Positions 42,459 through 51,376 of a stretch of 54,830 nucleotides of DNA are shown piece by piece. The notes beneath the pieces are model-generated. The model saw only the letters and a list, made by a program, of their open reading frames with translations. It did not search any database and was not told the DNA's origin. This stretch comes from an uncultured Ruegeria sp. Its GTDB lineage: Bacteria; Pseudomonadota; Alphaproteobacteria; Rhodobacterales; Rhodobacteraceae. A program made the position numbers and the translations under genes. Each line of letters starts with the position of its first letter. Positions within the stretch are counted from its first letter, which is position 1. Where the stretch lies: assembly GCF_947497005.1 (NCBI RefSeq), contig NZ_CANMFF010000023.1:1-54830 (forward strand), written 5' to 3'.

Positions 42459-44480
42459 ATGATGTTTGCATTTACCGAGGACCATCTAGAAGCAATGTTC
42501 AGTTTGGCGAATTTCGAGATTCCGACGAACGAAATGATCTTTTTCGGCCTGCGCGGGGTCAGCCCGGTTGATCCCGACGGCGGTTTTGCCGCATCGCATA
42601 TGGTTCAGGAAAAAGGCGTCGATTTTCTGCATATGCGCTGCACGATCGGGCAGTGGGACGCGGGCAACGGAATTGCGCTCTATCCGGGCAGTACGGTGCC
42701 ACATCTATCGGGTGTGACCTCCCGCGTGGCCAATAACGGTGAAGGCGTCAACATGTTGGCAACATGCTATCTGACGGATCTGCCGGGCAGTTCGGATCAC
42801 CGCTACGCAAAGGGCAACCACGGGATCAGTTCACCATTGGGTCCTCACCGCGCTTTCCGCAATGCCGCGAAGTTGCCAATCTGGCGCACCGGCGATGATT
42901 CCGACTATGAGGGTGACGACCGGCTGCTTTACTTTCAGGCTTTCGACAACCTGCATTGCGGCCGCCGGATCGATATGAACACACCCAAGTTTTCTAGCCT
43001 GGGGTGTCAGGTTGTGGCCGGTCAGCCCGGCGGGCCGGTTGGAAATCCCGGGGGTGAGAAAGGCGCGTGGAAATCCTTTATCGACGTGGCCTATGGGCTG
43101 GGTCAGCAGCGCTTTCGTTACGCGCTGTTCAATGAAGGAGAGGCAACGCGTACTGCGGCGCTCGGGGTTGAGGCACGCGCGCCCACCGTGCGCTTCGGCT
43201 CGACCGGTGAACTCGCGCAGCATCTGCAGGAAGGACTTGAAGCGCGTGGTTTTGATATCGGCTCAACCGGCGCAGACGGGATCATTGGGTTCCAGACGTT
43301 GCGGGCCATCCGGGACGTCCAGCTAGAGGCCTTTGGGGCATCTGAAGTCGATCTTGTTGTCGGTCCAATGACAGCCGCCGCGATCGGCGTTCCATGGCCG
43401 GCACCAGAAAGCGCGGGCAGCAGTTTCGGCGGCGGTGTCGGCCGTTCCTCGGATGGGCTTGGCAGTATCGATGACATCGACCCGGACGATGAGAACGACG
43501 ATGGCGATGCGGTCGCAGCCGCCCCCAGTGCCGCCGCTTTCGAAGTTGAGACACGTCGTGAACCGCGCGACAACGGGCGTTTTCGCTGGGTCTTTGATGA
43601 CCCGACCGACGGGACACGTCGCTACCTTGGGTCGGAGGCTAGGTTCACTGGGTTTCTGGGCCTTGCCCGTACACGCGGTTTCGTCGCCGAGGCCGCACCT
43701 GCCTATAGCCACCGCGATTGGCAAAGTGAACATGGTGCTTGGGCGGCGCTGATCGAACCCACGGGCGAAGGGGAAAGCCGGAACTCATTCACCTGTCTCA
43801 ACAGTTATGACCGGGCCTCGTTCACCTTCGGGTTTTACCAGTTGGCGGCGCATACCCCGAACGACAACCTGATTCTGCTTTTCCGTAAGCTGCTGGCGAA
43901 AGATGAGGCCGCTGTATACTTCCCGGATCTAACGCTGTCCGGGGGGAAGGTGCATATGCGCGAAGGCGGTGTTTTGACGTCGCTGGAAGGGGCCCAGGAT
44001 CGCAGCGACAACGCCAACCGCGACGGTGAGCAGGGGGCGTTCATGGAATACCTCAACGGCGATATGCATGGTGTTGACGATGCCGAACGCCGCGCCGCGA
44101 GCCGTTTGATTCACTGGGCCTGCCACAGTGAGACGCACCGCCGTGTGCAGGTCGAAGTCGCGGTCGAACTGGCGAAAAAGAAAGTGGCCCGTATCGCGCA
44201 AAAGATGGAAGCGCGCGAAACCAGCCTTGATGGTCGCGCGATGCCGATCGTCGCAATGGCGCTGGACATTCTGCATAATGGCCGCGGCGGTCGTACGACG
44301 TTTGCCCAGATTGCCAATGCGCTCAAGAGCAACAACCCGATGAAAGCGCTAAAAAAGATCGGCCGCACATCCACCTTCGCCGACCGCATCGACCGGGTCG
44401 CAACCCGTGCCCGAAACCTTCTGGGTCGCGGTACCTTCGGTGCTCTGCGATATGACAAGGATACCAACAATTTCGTCTGA
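42459..44480 (+). CDS. Multidomain protein: transpeptidase-like, peptidoglycan-binding and lysozyme-like regions
   Basis: This 673-residue protein starts at ATG 42459 after GGGGGG; an upstream TTG at 42435 is less likely. Residues about 20-230 contain His166 (DNLHCGRRID) and Cys183 (KFSSLGCQVVAG), a spacing and S-x-GC pattern like the catalytic His/Cys of L,D-transpeptidases. Residues 246-310 form a peptidoglycan-binding-type repeat (ELAQHLQEGLEARGFDIGST). A low-complexity acidic linker (about 340-365) follows. The C-terminal part contains SYDRASFTFGFYQLAAHTPN, resembling lysozyme or chitosanase-type hydrolases. No signal peptide is seen. The function is inferred to be cell-wall-directed; all domain calls are from motif likeness only. 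Confidence 0.6.
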   Translation: MMFAFTEDHLEAMFSLANFEIPTNEMIFFGLRGVSPVDPDGGFAASHMVQEKGVDFLHMRCTIGQWDAGNGIALYPGSTVPHLSGVTSRVANNGEGVNMLATCYLTDLPGSSDHRYAKGNHGISSPLGPHRAFRNAAKLPIWRTGDDSDYEGDDRLLYFQAFDNLHCGRRIDMNTPKFSSLGCQVVAGQPGGPVGNPGGEKGAWKSFIDVAYGLGQQRFRYALFNEGEATRTAALGVEARAPTVRFGSTGELAQHLQEGLEARGFDIGSTGADGIIGFQTLRAIRDVQLEAFGASEVDLVVGPMTAAAIGVPWPAPESAGSSFGGGVGRSSDGLGSIDDIDPDDENDDGDAVAAAPSAAAFEVETRREPRDNGRFRWVFDDPTDGTRRYLGSEARFTGFLGLARTRGFVAEAAPAYSHRDWQSEHGAWAALIEPTGEGESRNSFTCLNSYDRASFTFGFYQLAAHTPNDNLILLFRKLLAKDEAAVYFPDLTLSGGKVHMREGGVLTSLEGAQDRSDNANRDGEQGAFMEYLNGDMHGVDDAERRAASRLIHWACHSETHRRVQVEVAVELAKKKVARIAQKMEARETSLDGRAMPIVAMALDILHNGRGGRTTFAQIANALKSNNPMKALKKIGRTSTFADRIDRVATRARNLLGRGTFGALRYDKDTNNFV

Positions 44481-44594
44481 TGAACCGGTGGCGGCGCATC
44501 TGCCGCCACCTCTAAAACCGCCCCTTCGGTTGACAGGTTGACGAAAACTGGAAACGCTCAACGCGGGGGAAAAATTCAAGCAGGACATAGTCGA

Positions 44595-45032
44595 TTGCCT
44601 ATTCAAATAGACCCCGAGCACCCGGCCTATAAGCCGTTCTTCGTCTACAAGGACATCGAAGCCAAGCTTGGCGCGGCAGCCGCACAGGGCGAGGATGACA
44701 CCACTGTACGAGACCTTATTGCCCGATCAGCCGCCCGGTTTGGCAAGCGGCGGGCCTTCGTGAGCATCGGTGTTGCTGTGGTCGCACGCCGGGATGCGTC
44801 GGGTGACCTACGCCTTACCCCGTCAAGCTGGTTTGCGAAGATCGGACGCGCGCTCTGGGCGGTGATCCGGCGGGAACCCGGCTGGGGATTCGCACTGAAC
44901 TCTCCGGATAACTTTTCCTCCAGTCGGCGCGTGCAGCGCGCAATGCGTGAGGAACTGGCGGCTTATGCGGCGACGATGCCTGAGCACAATCATGTTAAAT
45001 TCGAAGGGCGTTACCGGACGCCACAGGACTAG
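44595..45032 (+). CDS. Small protein of unknown function in the six-gene block
   Basis: I do not recognise this protein. It has 145 residues from TTG 44595 (beginning PIQIDPEHPAYKPFFVYKDI); an upstream ATG at 44538 would add 19 residues but has no better ribosome site. It is soluble, basic in the middle (ARFGKRRAFVSIGVAVVARR) with Trp-rich segments (WFAKIGRALWAVIRREPGWG), and has no signal peptide or membrane helix. It lies between the multidomain protein and the M15-like peptidase, so it may be a partner or chaperone. Confidence 0.55.
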   Translation: MPIQIDPEHPAYKPFFVYKDIEAKLGAAAAQGEDDTTVRDLIARSAARFGKRRAFVSIGVAVVARRDASGDLRLTPSSWFAKIGRALWAVIRREPGWGFALNSPDNFSSSRRVQRAMREELAAYAATMPEHNHVKFEGRYRTPQD

Positions 45033-45073
45033 ATTTTAGCCCCCTCGGGTGCAACGGACAGAAGGGAGTAGCC

Positions 45074-46117
45074 ATGTATTTGAAGTATCCGATGCCGGAT
45101 CATCCCACCCCACGCGACGACGTTGCCGCCGTTCAGCGCATGCTGGCTGGCTTGGGATACAAGGGCCTGACGCAGCCAGAAGGCCAGCCACAGGCTTCCA
45201 TCGCCGAGCCGACGGTGCGCAACCTTGTCACCGATGGCGTTTTTGGTCCCGTCACGGAATCCGCAGTCGAAGCCTTTCAGGAAGAGGAAGGAATTCTGGT
45301 CGATGGTGTGGTCGGACCTTCGACGATGGAGGCGCTGGAAGAAGCTTGGGCGCGGCGCGCCAACGAGTTGGATTCGCCGGCGGCGGGCGGAGTAATCTTC
45401 GATGATATAGCGGCGATGTCAGAACCGGTCGCGCGTTACCGGCTGTCTCGGGTGACCACAAACACCGATGAGTGGAACGAGAAACTGACGAAAGCCGAGC
45501 GCGAGCGGTTGGGCTACGACATCGTCAACCTTCGGTCTGACGTGGCTGCCGCTTACGAAAAAGTGCGCGACATCGTCAACGATCACGGCGGATACATGAC
45601 CTCTTCTGGAGGTATCCGCGGCCTTGGCGCGAAAGTGTCGCCCGGGCGTAGCGCGACCTCGATGCATTATCTGGGGCGTGCGCTCGACCTGCAGATTTAC
45701 TCGGGTATGGTCGATCCGAAGACGGATCCTTTTGTGATCACCGGCCCGAACGACAAAGGCAAATGGACGGTCTACGCGCGAGCGCGGTATAAAAAGACCC
45801 ATGCCAAGGACATGACGCTAAAGAAGGTTGCAACAGACCGCAGCCGTGTCGGCAAGCTCAGCACCAAAGGGCGCTTCGTTAATCTGACCGCACTGTTTGC
45901 CGAGCATGGCTTTCATCCGATCCGCCCGCGCAAGAGCTTCCTTAAGGGTGGGTCGCGCATCGGCGCCGAGTTCTGGCATTTTCAATACGAGGTCGGGCTT
46001 GTGCCCGGCGTCAGTACCTTCGGGGCCGAGTTGCAAAGGCTTTATCCTCTTTCGAAACTCGAACACACGCCGCCGTGGCGACACCGCGACGCGACATTCA
46101 AGATAGACTGGTTTTAA
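45074..46117 (+). CDS. Peptidoglycan-binding M15-like D,D-carboxypeptidase
   Basis: This 347-residue protein has a PG-binding domain at about 15-90 (VAAVQRMLAGLGYKG, GVFGPVTESAVEAFQ, GVVGPSTMEAL). Its C-terminal half carries the zinc site of M15/VanY-type peptidases: His198 and Asp205 in TSMHYLGRALDLQ, and Glu299 and His302 in AEFWHFQYE. It starts at ATG 45074 with GAAGGGAG upstream. Such enzymes cut peptide stems in peptidoglycan. No signal peptide is visible, which is unusual for a cell-wall hydrolase. Confidence 0.8.
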   Translation: MYLKYPMPDHPTPRDDVAAVQRMLAGLGYKGLTQPEGQPQASIAEPTVRNLVTDGVFGPVTESAVEAFQEEEGILVDGVVGPSTMEALEEAWARRANELDSPAAGGVIFDDIAAMSEPVARYRLSRVTTNTDEWNEKLTKAERERLGYDIVNLRSDVAAAYEKVRDIVNDHGGYMTSSGGIRGLGAKVSPGRSATSMHYLGRALDLQIYSGMVDPKTDPFVITGPNDKGKWTVYARARYKKTHAKDMTLKKVATDRSRVGKLSTKGRFVNLTALFAEHGFHPIRPRKSFLKGGSRIGAEFWHFQYEVGLVPGVSTFGAELQRLYPLSKLEHTPPWRHRDATFKIDWF

Positions 46118-46138
46118 CTTCTGAAACGGAGAGCAACG

Positions 46139-46498
46139 ATGACTGAAGCACGCGAGAGACTTGGCGAAAAGATCCGGGATTTTGTCGAGGATATCCTGTC
46201 CATCGACGTGGTTACCTTGACCGGCGAGATCAATATCTCGATTGGCGACGTCGGTGACGGCGATAAAAAAATCAACTTTGAAAAGCTGCATGCGAACATC
46301 ACTGGCCAACTCGGAGGTGAGGTCAAGGTCGCGGCGTTCACACATGTTGGGCTGGACAAGGATACGGTGCAATTCGTCATGGAATCTGCGGCAGACGAGG
46401 GCAATGTGCTTTTGGCTCATCACCGCGAGACCGTCACGGGTGTGCAGACCGCGCGGTCGGATTTCTTCAAAGCCATCACGGGATCCAAACTTCTGTAG
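46139..46498 (+). CDS. Small hypothetical protein in the six-gene block
   Basis: I do not recognise this 119-residue protein. It begins TEARERLGEKIRDFVEDIL and has alternating beta-rich segments (TLTGEINISIGDVGDGDKKI, GQLGGEVKVAAFTHVGLDKD) and no membrane or export signal. It follows the M15-like gene by 21 bp with GGAG upstream, so it is part of the operon. It could be an immunity or scaffold partner; this is only context. Confidence 0.6.
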   Translation: MTEARERLGEKIRDFVEDILSIDVVTLTGEINISIGDVGDGDKKINFEKLHANITGQLGGEVKVAAFTHVGLDKDTVQFVMESAADEGNVLLAHHRETVTGVQTARSDFFKAITGSKLL

Positions 46499-46527
46499 TT
46501 ATTTGGAAAGCGACGCTGAGGCCCGCA

Positions 46528-48303
46528 ATGACGACACCAGGCAACCCATCGGATAGCGACCCGCCTTCTGCGGGCCAACAGGCCATGCTTCGTCTCCTCC
46601 GGGCGACGCAACAGCAATACGAAACGCGGGCCGATGAGATTCAGGAAGAGCCGACAGAGGACAGCCTGCCAGAGGACCGGCGCGAGGTACTGGAGGACTT
46701 GCAGTTCCTGACACCAGGCGCGGATTCTGATACCGCGGCCGAGCGACATCTGTTGCGAGATGCGATAGCGACTCCGGAGTTCGCACAGATGCTGCGGCGG
46801 CCCGGCATGCCAGAACTTGAGGAACCCGACGAGGTTGGTATCGAGGCGCTTTATCAGGCCCTGTCCGAGCTTTTGTCAATGGAAGGGGCGCGGGCGCATC
46901 TTGCCGGGTTCAAACGGCGCCCGGAGCGTGGCGAGCGAAGTCTGTGGTCGCGTGTCGTCAAAGCGCGTCTGCGGCGGATCGCTGTCGAACCGGTTCCGGT
47001 GCCCTCACAGCCCTGGTCCGAAGGTGATGAACTGTGCCTCAGGCGGCTCGCCGCGCTGGTGACCGGTCCTGGTCTGCCCCCGGCAGGGACGGCTCTGCGC
47101 AGCGATGAATGGCGTTCGGAGACGCCCGTGCACTATCCGGGCCTCGACAGCGATGCGTGGGTTGCTATCTCGGGTGACCTGCGGCTTCTTCTCGATATGC
47201 TGCGTAAGAATGCGAAATGGCGTGATCGCTGTTTCATTGCGCGCAGCCAGGATGACCTGAAGCTGCAGCCCGTCCGCGCCCGCAAACTGCACATCGACTT
47301 GGATGGCCGATTGCGTCGGAAACGGTTTTCACCAAACAACCCCCGGGCGATGGAGGCCGCTGATCAGGTGAACCAGCCCGACAATCGGCTGGGTGTTCGT
47401 TTGATCAAGCTGCGCATGTGGCAGTTGGGGTATTATCAGGGTGATCTGTCGACATCTCTTTTTGCAGAAGGCGCACGCCGGTTGTTTCTGGAGCTTGGCG
47501 ATGCCCGACAGATAGCGGATCGAAAGGGACATCTGATCACCTTTCTTGGTGGGGTGGGTGACACCATGATCGCGATCAACCCGCACTGGCTGAGTTTTGA
47601 AATTCTGCGCAAGCTGGACAGGGGGGCTGACCCGCATGCGGATGAGGCCGAGATTGAAAAGTTTGCGGAAGAGGCAATCATGGTCAACTCCTTCAGCGCC
47701 GAGCAGGAGCCGGACCTGCGTGCCCAATCCCGGTCTATTTTGCGACGGCGACGCATCGCGGAAGGGCCACCCCGTTTCAAAACGCCATTGCGAATGCTGC
47801 GTCAGGCTTTTTACGCGGTTGGCAGAGGATTTAGGGGACTCGGGCGCGCGATCCGCGATCTTGTGGCACCACTGCGCAACTTGCTTCTTGTGCCCTTGAC
47901 CGCATTCAGGAAACTCGCGCGCGCGATGAGTCGGTCAATCCTCCAGTTCAAGCGTTTCCTGTTCGGGCAGCCGTTTGGCGAATACTCATTGCCCGGTCCA
48001 ACATCGTCAGGCGAATCTGTCCCGATCACAGCAGTTTATTCACAATACTCTCTGAGCCGCAGCGCGGAAACCTATGTGATAGGACGCCCTGAGGTCACAT
48101 TGCCGCTCATTAAGATACATAAGATCAAAATTGCACGGATGTTGAACGCTTTGGGCTTGGGGCTTGAAATCGGAATGGCGGTGATAAACTTCGTTCTGCC
48201 AACATCCAGATTTATTAACGTGATAAAATTGACGTTCCGCCTGTTGGGTATTCTGCGGCGCAGAATTGTCGAGCGTATGGGGCGGCCTGCATTGGCCGTT
48301 TAG
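46528..48303 (+). CDS. Large protein with peptidoglycan-binding-like segment and C-terminal hydrophobic helix
   Basis: I do not recognise this 591-residue protein as a whole. It starts with a charged disordered region (to about 60). Residues 288-325 (LGVRLIKLRMWQLGYYQGDL) look like a PG-binding repeat of the type seen in two other genes of the block. Around 415-480 it is very basic and amphipathic (RMLRQAFYAVGRGFRGLGRA), and near 545-585 a hydrophobic helix (LGLGLEIGMAVINFVL) could insert into a membrane. It is the last gene of the six-gene block, 29 bp after the small protein. A membrane-active effector is one possibility. Confidence 0.6.
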   Translation: MTTPGNPSDSDPPSAGQQAMLRLLRATQQQYETRADEIQEEPTEDSLPEDRREVLEDLQFLTPGADSDTAAERHLLRDAIATPEFAQMLRRPGMPELEEPDEVGIEALYQALSELLSMEGARAHLAGFKRRPERGERSLWSRVVKARLRRIAVEPVPVPSQPWSEGDELCLRRLAALVTGPGLPPAGTALRSDEWRSETPVHYPGLDSDAWVAISGDLRLLLDMLRKNAKWRDRCFIARSQDDLKLQPVRARKLHIDLDGRLRRKRFSPNNPRAMEAADQVNQPDNRLGVRLIKLRMWQLGYYQGDLSTSLFAEGARRLFLELGDARQIADRKGHLITFLGGVGDTMIAINPHWLSFEILRKLDRGADPHADEAEIEKFAEEAIMVNSFSAEQEPDLRAQSRSILRRRRIAEGPPRFKTPLRMLRQAFYAVGRGFRGLGRAIRDLVAPLRNLLLVPLTAFRKLARAMSRSILQFKRFLFGQPFGEYSLPGPTSSGESVPITAVYSQYSLSRSAETYVIGRPEVTLPLIKIHKIKIARMLNALGLGLEIGMAVINFVLPTSRFINVIKLTFRLLGILRRRIVERMGRPALAV

Positions 48304-48519
48304 AAGTTATGTATGTTTGATTTGGCGGTAAGGTTGCCGATCTTGATCACCTTTTCAAAAACTCAGAGGTCAACGCAGGAACATAGGCCCGCACGACATT
48401 GTTATCCTGTAAGAGACAAGTTCGAACTTGTTTCAAAAACGCCCTACAGAGAACAGGGTCAATGGTCCAAGTCGCAGGCGAATTTCGGCGTGCGGTGTGG
48501 CTGTAGCGTGGAGATCTAA
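48304..48519. other. Gap between block and IS6 remnant
   Basis: About 216 bp with no recognised gene; one short frame has no family likeness. It marks the right end of the six-gene block. Confidence 0.35.
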
Positions 48520-49050
48520 ATGAACAGGACGTTGCAGGAAATTGCCGTGGAGATTTTCAGGCAGGGCGAGTGGGGCAAACCGCCCTATACATTCCCGAAC
48601 TTGCCAAAGTTGGCACTCATGCTGTGCGTTCGATTCCCGTTGTCGCTTCGAAACGTGGAAGACCTATTGCACGAACGGGGAATTAAGGTGAGCCACGAGA
48701 CTGTTCGATTTTGGTGGAACAGGTTCGGCCCGATATTTACCTCCGAAATCAGACAAAAGCGAGCCCAGTAACTGCGCGCATTCTCGAAATGGAAGTGGCA
48801 TATGGATGAGGTTTTTGTGAAGGCGAATGGCAGGAGACATTACCTTTGGCGGGCCGTAGATCATGAGGGCGAAGTGCTGGAAGCAGTCGGTACCAAACAC
48901 CGAAACAAGCAGACGGCATTGAAATCCCTCAAGAAATTGATGAAGCGCCACGGTAAAGCGGAAGAGATCATGACGGATCGCTTCGCTTCATTCCAAGTCG
49001 GCTCAAGGACCAGAACCCAATCGCAACGAGAAAACTCTTTATCTGACTGA
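48520..49050 (+). pseudogene. IS6-family transposase remnant (copy 4)
   Basis: The plus strand reads VRFPLSLRNVEDLLHERGIK and VSHETVRFWWNRFGPIF, the N-terminal part of an IS6 transposase. An in-frame TAA at 48769-48771 follows, then KWHMDEVFVKANGRRHYLWR and KSLKKLMKRHGKAEEIMTDR. The match ends near 49000, where sequence switches. It has the same orientation and subgroup as copy 3, so the pair bracket the LuxR/haem/peptidoglycan block. Confidence 0.82.
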
Positions 49051-49203
49051 GCGTTGTGGCCACTCACCAAATCAACTTCAAGCGCATCCAAAACGGGCTG
49101 TAGAGGCAGCATAAAACCTTTGACGCTGATCTTACCCACCGAATATAGAAGTCCAACTGCAGCTGGTGCGGAGTCCTTCACTCTAAATTCGACAACTGAA
49201 CCA

Positions 49204-49620
49204 CTACCGACTGGCGTCGGTACAATCGGCGATGTGGTTTTCGAGGTATTGCAGGACGATTTCCTCTGTAATGGCACCGTAGGTGGTTGAGAAGTTTCCC
49301 CTACCGCAGAACCGTCGGCCCCAATAGAGCCAGCGCAGCACGGGAAACTCCCGTTGCACCATGTAGGACGAACGGCCCTTCATCTTGCGCACCAGATCCG
49401 AGATGGCGATCTTCGGTAGCACCGACACGAACATATGGACATGGTCGGATGACAGCACTCCAAGCAAGATGTCGACCTCGTTCTCGCGGCAGACCTGGCG
49501 GACGATGTCGCGCACCCGCAGACGTAACGCACCAGTCAGCACCTTGTAGCGATACTTCGTCGACCAGACGATATGATATCGGTGATAGAATACGCAGTGT
49601 TTGCCGGTGTCATATTGCAT
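49204..49620 (-). CDS. tnpA: IS200/IS605-family Y1 transposase
   Basis: This 138-residue HUH-type single-strand transposase is intact. The HUH motif is DHVHMFVSVLP and the catalytic tyrosine is in EEIVLQYLENHI; the N-terminus YHIVWSTKYRYKVL is typical. Its length is normal for TnpA. It carries out peel-and-paste transposition using the subterminal hairpins. Its start is just downstream of an 18-bp hairpin that could limit its expression. Confidence 0.93.
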   Translation of the reverse strand: MQYDTGKHCVFYHRYHIVWSTKYRYKVLTGALRLRVRDIVRQVCRENEVDILLGVLSSDHVHMFVSVLPKIAISDLVRKMKGRSSYMVQREFPVLRWLYWGRRFCGRGNFSTTYGAITEEIVLQYLENHIADCTDASR

Positions 49621-49625
49621 GACCC

Positions 49626-49679
49626 TACCCTCTGGAAAATGAGCCTACCGACCGGCTGCGACTCATTTTCCAGAGGGTA
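49626..49679 (-). promoter_or_regulatory. Long hairpin upstream of tnpA
   Basis: TACCCTCTGGAAAATGAG (49626-49643) and its exact reverse complement (49662-49679) form an 18-bp perfect stem with an 18-nt loop, just 5' of the tnpA start. In IS200, a hairpin here blocks read-through transcription and/or hides the tnpA ribosome site. This one likely has the same silencing role. Confidence 0.75.
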
Positions 49680-50585
49680 AGATCATAACACGATTCTTCG
49701 CGCTGAATCGGGTCCGACGGAAAGTCGGAGGGTTTGCTCCAAAGCGTATATACTAATGATCCACTATCGCCATTTAGAGCGAACTTTGAGCCCAACAAAT
49801 CGATCGACCACGCATCCACGAACGCACACACACCTTGAAACGACTTGACCGTGTCCGGACCTATCGGAACTTTGAATGCGTGGTCGAAGGTCACTTCTCC
49901 CGCCAAATCTTCTTTAACACGACCCTTAGTGTGCCCGGTGGTACGATCTACTTTTTGAAGTTGCATTCCTCTGCTTGTGGGACGCACAACCGATGGCGTG
50001 CCGTAGTGGCGATCTTGCGATGAACTCACGCCGTCTGGGTTTTCGATTTCAAATATTGCAGCGTCAATATCTAGCGTCCCCGCCAACAGGTCGCGCAATT
50101 GACGCGCAAGTCGCTCAGAAGCAAGGCGAAGCGCAACATCATCTGCCATTGGTTGATACCTCAACACAAGTTGTGCTGGTTCACCAAGGGCGTTGTCGGT
50201 CAATTTGACTTCATAGAAAACCGCCTTTTGGCGGAGCCTTCTCTCTAAGCGACAAGATTTCGAGCGGCGCCCCTTCGTAGCTAACGTCCTTGACAGTTCC
50301 ATCGCCTCCTGTTGGATCCGCAAAGGGCAACAACTGCCCTCCAGCTGTTTGAAACCTAGTGAGCGTGCCCTATATTGAAGAGGCAAAGAGGTAGTAGTCT
50401 ACATGGGACGGCTACTTGCTCTTCAAATCTAGTTTGGAATGAAAGTCGCGATTTGCTTCTAAGTTTTGGGCAGACAGACCGTGGGTTTCTATAAACTCCG
50501 GGTCGAATATATCGACTACAAAACCTTGGTCCTCACCCTCATTAATGTCGCGAACATATGCCGTGCCGGGCGGTGGAAGCAATTG

Positions 50586-51205
50586 TTAGGCTGATGGGTA
50601 TCGCGCATCAGCTGCCAAACGTCTTGTATCAGCAGCCGACATCCCCATGGCACCTTCTAGGCCCGCGGCTCGCAATAACGCGAGGGGCGCACCAGATTGC
50701 GGTGTACCCAAGGTGATGAGGGTTTGAATGGGCGGAAACCGTGGCATCTCATTATACTCTCTGGCTTCCAGAAGATATCGGCAAACAAGCCCCACATGGA
50801 ATGGACAACTAACCCTATGTCCTCAGGCGTCGGAAGCCCGTCCAATGCTTTGGTCAGACCTTCTGCGGCAATGCGATTATCTTTTCTCTAGTCATAGTTG
50901 AACAACACCAACTGACCAAGCTCACCTGCGCGACCCTCAGTGAAACCAATCCGTTCAATATCATCTACGATCGGTTTGAAGACAGGGCAGCAACTTGCAC
51001 TCCGGATGACATCCGTAACGATCAAATCGGGATCAAGTAGTTTGTCGGTTCGTCGATTTCTGGACCGCACATATTCAGAAGCGGTCGGCAGCCAAACCTC
51101 CTCGCCATCTGCATTCGACAATCGAAAGTCGAAAATCCCATGTAAGAACACGAGCAACGGCATCAGATCCTCTCGATAAAATGGATAAATAAATTCGCAT
51201 CGCAA
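50586..51205 (-). pseudogene. Lipase-like alpha/beta hydrolase, multiple lesions
   Basis: The N-terminal part LLVFLHGIFDFRLSNADG and later GQLVLFNYD runs to a TAG at 50888 where a Trp is expected. A frameshift leads to GLVVHSMWGLF, then another frameshift to CRYLLEAREYNEMPRFPPIQ and TLITLGTPQSGAPLALLRAA. The order HG, NYDWR, HSMGG and GTPxSGxP is that of PGAP1/lipase-type hydrolases. The nucleophile motif (GHSMGG) now has HSMWG. It is a decaying gene. Confidence 0.75.
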
Positions 51206-51376
51206 CGTCAGGTATGGGCCTGTTCACATCAAGATCGAAAATAGAACTTGTGGATAGCTTGGGCGCACTGATATCGACTTTCAGCTCATTGCATTACTGT
51301 CAGCCCATCGCGCATTTGTTTACAAATGCAAAGAATTCAGACAAACTCCAACCATTCCGACTTTTTTAGGCTAACG

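Larger units (their letters stand above)
49190..49755 (-). mobile_element. IS200/IS605-family element inserted in a protease gene
   Basis: This single-tnpA element of about 0.55 kb is inserted into a trypsin-like protease gene. Subterminal hairpins are seen at both sides: ACCGAC-tggc-GTCGGT at 49206-49221, which contains the tnpA stop, and TCCGAC..GTCGGA near 49707-49723. Elements of this family have no terminal inverted repeats and make no target duplications, so exact ends are approximate. Protease-coding sequence continues on both sides. Confidence 0.8.
49070..50386 (-). pseudogene. Trypsin-like serine protease gene, split by IS200/IS605
   Basis: The 5' part (50386 to about 49755) encodes a chymotrypsin-fold protease: QKVDRTTGHTKGRV and FALNGDSGSLVYTLWSK, where GDSGS holds the catalytic serine. 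The 3' part (about 49190 to 49070) reads APAAVGLLYSVGKISVKGFM and PVLDALEVDLV, the usual C-terminal end. The IS200/IS605 element lies between them. The N-terminus may also contain a frameshift, since residues 30-50 look unrelated and very basic. It is transcribed in the same direction as the broken lipase-like gene upstream, suggesting a former two-gene operon. Confidence 0.75.

Noticed and set aside
46139..46498. Small protein as a trypsin-co-occurring (trypco-type) domain
   Set aside because: Its length and beta-rich pattern invited the idea, but no convincing shared residues were found.
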